The notes under the pieces are model-generated. The model saw only the letters and a list, made by a program, of their open reading frames with translations, was not told the origin of the DNA and ran no database searches. From contig JAZQUS010000135.1 of the NCBI GenBank assembly GCA_045631445.1, forward strand, positions 1 through 6,744: a DNA stretch of 6,744 bases, read 5' to 3'. Position numbers and translations under genes: made by a program. Shown one piece after another: positions 4,633 to 6,744 of the stretch (its first letter is position 1; each line of letters begins with the position of its first letter). The stretch is from RGIG4608 sp045631445 (GTDB taxonomy: Bacteria; Bacillota; Clostridia; Oscillospirales; CAG-272).

Positions 4633-6432
4633 TTATTTTCTCTTATTATAAATCTCTCTGAATTCTTTAACCGCGCTTCTAAAGTCCTCGATAGCGCCGT
4701 TAACAACCTCGGGATCTCTCATATCAATTCCTGCAACAAGGAGTGAATCGAGAGGAGATTTTGAACCGCCGCACTTAAGGAAATCAATGTACTGATTTAC
4801 ATAAGCATCGCCTTCGTTTTCAATTCTCTTAACGATAGCAGAAGCTGCGGAGATACAAGTTGCATACTTGTAAACGTAGAAGCTTGAATAGAAGTGAGGA
4901 ATTCTCATCCATTCCATAGAAATCTGCTTGTCTACTGCAACGTCGCGTCCGAAATACTTCTTAACGAGCTTGTAGTAGTGCTTATTTACTACGTCAGCTG
5001 TAAGAGGTGTTCCCTTTTCACTCATCGCGTGCATATCTCTTTCAAACTCTGCAAACATTGTTTGGCGGTAAAGTGTGCCCTTGTATGTTTCCATCAACTG
5101 ATTGAGAATGTAGAGCTTTTCGTTATCGTCTGCACATTCACGAAGCTTTCTGTGCATCAAAAGAAGTTCATTTACAGTGGATGCAACCTCTGCTACGAAA
5201 ATTGTGTAGTTAGAGTTATGTGGCTCGTTATAGTGAGTTGAGAACCAAGAGTGCATTGAGTGACCTGCTTCGTGTGCAAGTGTGGACACGTCATCAAGTG
5301 TTTCCTTGTAGTTAAGAAGGATGTATGGCTCTGTCACAGGTGTGCCTGCACTGAAAGCTCCGCCGCGCTTACCTCTTGAAGGATATACGTCAACCCAACC
5401 CTTTTCAAGAAGGCCTGCACTAAGAGCATTGTAATACTCGTCACCGTAAATCTTAACTGTTTCAAGAACCTCCTGTACTGCCTCATCATAGGAATAAACT
5501 CTATCAAGCTCACCGATAAGAGGCGCATAAACGTCGTAAAGGTGAAGCTTCTGAAGTCCAAGGACCTCACGCTTGAGTTCATAGTAATCGTAAAGCGCGG
5601 GAAGACCTGTGTGAACGCAGTTGATAAGGTTATTGTAAATATCGGGGGTTACTTCGTCGCGGAATGTGGACGCAGTGATGGAGTTCTTATATCCTCTAAC
5701 CTTTGCAAGAGTACCTCTTTCGCGAACCATTGCGTTGAATGTGGTTGCAAATGTGTTGCCAAACTGCGCGTATGTTTCATAAATCTTTCTAAAAGCCGCC
5801 TGACGAACACGTCTATTGCCACTCATAAGGAATGCAACGTAGTTTGTATCTGTAAGTTCAACAAGCTTGCCCTCTTCATTTCTAATCTTACCAAAACGAA
5901 GGTCACTATTTGCAAAAATGCTTCTAATGTCACCGTGTGTACCAAAGCCGTCCTGCAATTTTGCCATAAGTTGCTCACATTCATCGGAAAGAGTGTGGGG
6001 CTTTTCTCTCATTGTTGTTTCAATCATTCTGCGGAATGTTTCAAGCGCAGGATATTCGTTGAACCAAGCATTTACTGTATCGGTATCAAGCGCAAGCAAT
6101 CTAGGTGTAATAAACCAAGATGCACTTCCCGCCTGAACTGCAAGTGCACGAACCTTTCCGTTGAGTGCCTGGAATGCGTTATTAGTTGAATCAACTGAGA
6201 AATTGAGAGACGCATAGCTCCAAAGCTTTTCGATAATTGCTTCAATATCACACACAGCTCTAAGGCAATTATAAAGTCCCTCTGCACTCTTTGTCATTGT
6301 TTTTTCGTGCTTGGGAAACTCCTTAACCATTTTTTCTACTTTAGCGTAATCCTCGTAAAACGCCTTTTCGTCCCCGTAGATAACGGACAAGTCCCACTTA
6401 TATTTTGCGGGTATATCTTTTCTGTCTTTCAT
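4633..6432 (-). CDS. pepF: Oligoendopeptidase F (M3B zinc metallopeptidase)
   Basis: 599 residues, full length for PepF. The zinc site is HEAGH at 387-391 (H387, E388, H391) within TLAHEAGHSMHSWFS, with the third ligand expected at E415 in FVAEVASTVNE, 28 residues after the first His as is usual in family M3. Towards the end, IPHFYSSFYVYKYAT (511-525) supplies the conserved His/Tyr residues that hold the peptide; the following residue is Cys526 where Gly is more common. The N-terminus (KWDLSVIYGDEKAFYEDY) is typical of the family, and the start is supported by AAGGAG (6444-6439) 6 nt upstream. The enzyme is cytoplasmic, with no signal peptide, and cleaves peptides of roughly 7-17 residues, serving peptide nutrition or turnover. 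It forms its own unit with a near-consensus promoter and a terminator. Repeat ends of one family lie on both flanks. Confidence 0.95.
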   Translation of the reverse strand: MKDRKDIPAKYKWDLSVIYGDEKAFYEDYAKVEKMVKEFPKHEKTMTKSAEGLYNCLRAVCDIEAIIEKLWSYASLNFSVDSTNNAFQALNGKVRALAVQAGSASWFITPRLLALDTDTVNAWFNEYPALETFRRMIETTMREKPHTLSDECEQLMAKLQDGFGTHGDIRSIFANSDLRFGKIRNEEGKLVELTDTNYVAFLMSGNRRVRQAAFRKIYETYAQFGNTFATTFNAMVRERGTLAKVRGYKNSITASTFRDEVTPDIYNNLINCVHTGLPALYDYYELKREVLGLQKLHLYDVYAPLIGELDRVYSYDEAVQEVLETVKIYGDEYYNALSAGLLEKGWVDVYPSRGKRGGAFSAGTPVTEPYILLNYKETLDDVSTLAHEAGHSMHSWFSTHYNEPHNSNYTIFVAEVASTVNELLLMHRKLRECADDNEKLYILNQLMETYKGTLYRQTMFAEFERDMHAMSEKGTPLTADVVNKHYYKLVKKYFGRDVAVDKQISMEWMRIPHFYSSFYVYKYATCISAASAIVKRIENEGDAYVNQYIDFLKCGGSKSPLDSLLVAGIDMRDPEVVNGAIEDFRSAVKEFREIYNKRK

Positions 6433-6467
6433 AGTTTTCTCCTTTTTTATTAAGTAATTATAAATAT

Positions 6468-6496
6468 ATTTTATAGCAAAACCATTGATTTGTCAA
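6468..6496 (-). promoter_or_regulatory. Sigma-A-type promoter of pepF
   Basis: On the reverse strand a perfect TTGACA (6496-6491) precedes TAAAAT (6473-6468) with a 17-bp spacer, about 24 nt before the pepF ribosome site. The second TTGACA at 6670-6665 is in the artefactual duplicate and has no -10 box at the right distance. Confidence 0.8.
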
Positions 6497-6518
6497 GGGC
6501 TTTTACTATAGCAATCGT

Positions 6519-6535
6519 AAATAAATTGGGATTTA
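6519..6535 (+). repeat. 17-bp copy of the MITE-like element's left edge
   Basis: These 17 bases, AAATAAATTGGGATTTA, are identical to 4209-4225, the outer left edge of the 385-bp element. After a 15-base stretch the similarity resumes (GCGGGGA at 6551-6557 against 4226-4232). It probably marks the end of a second member of the same repeat family lying upstream of pepF, cut off by the end of genuine sequence. Confidence 0.6.
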
Positions 6536-6570
6536 TCTATGCCTTCCCCAGCGGGGAAGGCATAGATAAA
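6532..6570. repeat. Perfect 18-bp hairpin at the last genomic bases
   Basis: Positions 6532-6549 and 6553-6570 are perfect reverse complements around a 3-base loop AGC. The stem ends exactly where adapter sequence begins (6571). It may be a real repeat or terminator-like palindrome, or the second arm may have been copied by fold-back priming of GGGG on CCCC during library preparation. The repeat at 4213-4597 lacks the inner part of this stem, so it offers no support for the full palindrome. Confidence 0.6.
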
Positions 6571-6655
6571 AAGTCGGAAGGCCAAGCGGTCTTAGGAAGA
6601 CAAGACCTGATAACAACTCCTTGGCTCACAGAACGACATGGCTACGATCCGACTT
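6571..6655. other. Sequencing-library adapter (MGI/BGI DNBSEQ type) with 10-nt index: contamination
   Basis: The 85 bases open with AAGTCGGA and close with TCCGACTT. From memory of the DNBSEQ adapter, 6571-6603 matches the read-1 adapter (AAGTCGGAGGCC... to ...GAAGACAA) with one extra A near 6579. Bases 6604-6613 (GACCTGATAA) sit where the 10-nt sample index belongs. Bases 6614-6655 match the reverse complement of the read-2 adapter (CAACTCCTTGGC... to ...CGATCCGACTT). This is not genomic DNA and should be removed. Confidence 0.95.
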
Positions 6656-6744
6656 CCATTGATTTGTCAAGGGCTTTTACTATAGCAATCGTAAATAAAT
6701 TGGGATTTATCTATGCCTTCCCCAGCGGGGAAGGCATAGATAAA
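6656..6744. repeat. Artefactual 89-bp copy of 6482-6570
   Basis: All 89 bases are identical to 6482-6570, offset by 174 bp, which equals 89 bp of insert plus 85 bp of adapter. It contains a second copy of the 18-bp hairpin, ending at the last base of the window. It is best read as one short library insert joined to itself through its adapter, not a tandem repeat in the genome. Confidence 0.9.

Noticed and set aside
5542..6189. 215-codon open frame on the plus strand, antisense to pepF
   Set aside because: Cys- and Lys-rich shadow of pepF with no ribosome site or recognisable motif.
6571..6655. tRNA-like or small structured RNA gene
   Set aside because: The GCCAAGCGG stretch and paired ends recall a class II tRNA, but there is no proper T-arm or anticodon arm, and both halves match the DNBSEQ adapter.
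6482..6744. CRISPR-like or other tandem repeat array
   Set aside because: Only two copies, an 89-bp repeat with an adapter as spacer; explained by library read-through.

Overview
The window looks like one contig or contig fragment from an anaerobic, low-GC Gram-positive bacterium, most likely an uncultured clostridium of the gut type (class Clostridia, perhaps Oscillospirales). The grounds are strong AGGAGG-type ribosome sites, an NfnAB-type electron-bifurcating pair, an XRE regulator with a clostridial-style C-terminal domain, an M3B oligoendopeptidase and several short repeats. This placement is inference; there is no rRNA or tRNA gene to anchor it. The left edge cuts a gene. The right edge is not natural genome.

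Layout. Positions 2-2165 hold the end of nfnA and all of nfnB (forward strand, 1 nt apart), closed by a strong hairpin terminator at 2182-2215. Together they would make the NADH-dependent reduced ferredoxin:NADP+ oxidoreductase that balances NAD(H), NADP(H) and ferredoxin in fermenters. Positions 2330-3161 form a small forward regulatory unit: a TATAAT -10 box overlapped and followed by two 21-bp dyads, an XRE-type regulator, and, 3 nt on, a 77-residue basic protein that resembles a free-standing version of the regulator's own C-terminal domain. A hairpin at 3189-3213 separates this from two genes on the reverse strand: a Nudix hydrolase with a good promoter and, 1 nt after it, a REP-associated tyrosine transposase (RAYT).

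Positions 4213-4597 hold no credible gene. They are a 385-bp element with about 70-bp imperfect terminal inverted repeats, a MITE-like non-autonomous repeat. Next on the reverse strand is pepF (oligoendopeptidase F) with its own terminator and a near-consensus promoter at 6468-6496. A 17-bp sequence identical to the left edge of the MITE-like element lies just upstream of that promoter.

The two main results of the hunt pull in different directions. First, the RAYT gene carries, inside its reading frame, a perfect 30-bp inverted repeat whose arms each have the architecture of a REP element (GTAG followed by an imperfect hairpin), with the HUH catalytic codons between the arms. The gene for the REP-processing enzyme therefore seems to contain a REP pair. 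Second, 6571-6655 is not biology: I recognise it as the MGI/BGI (DNBSEQ) library adapter with a 10-nt index. The 89-bp direct repeat around it (6482-6570 and 6656-6744) is adapter read-through of one short library insert. Everything after 6570 should be trimmed, and the perfect hairpin at 6532-6570 treated with caution.
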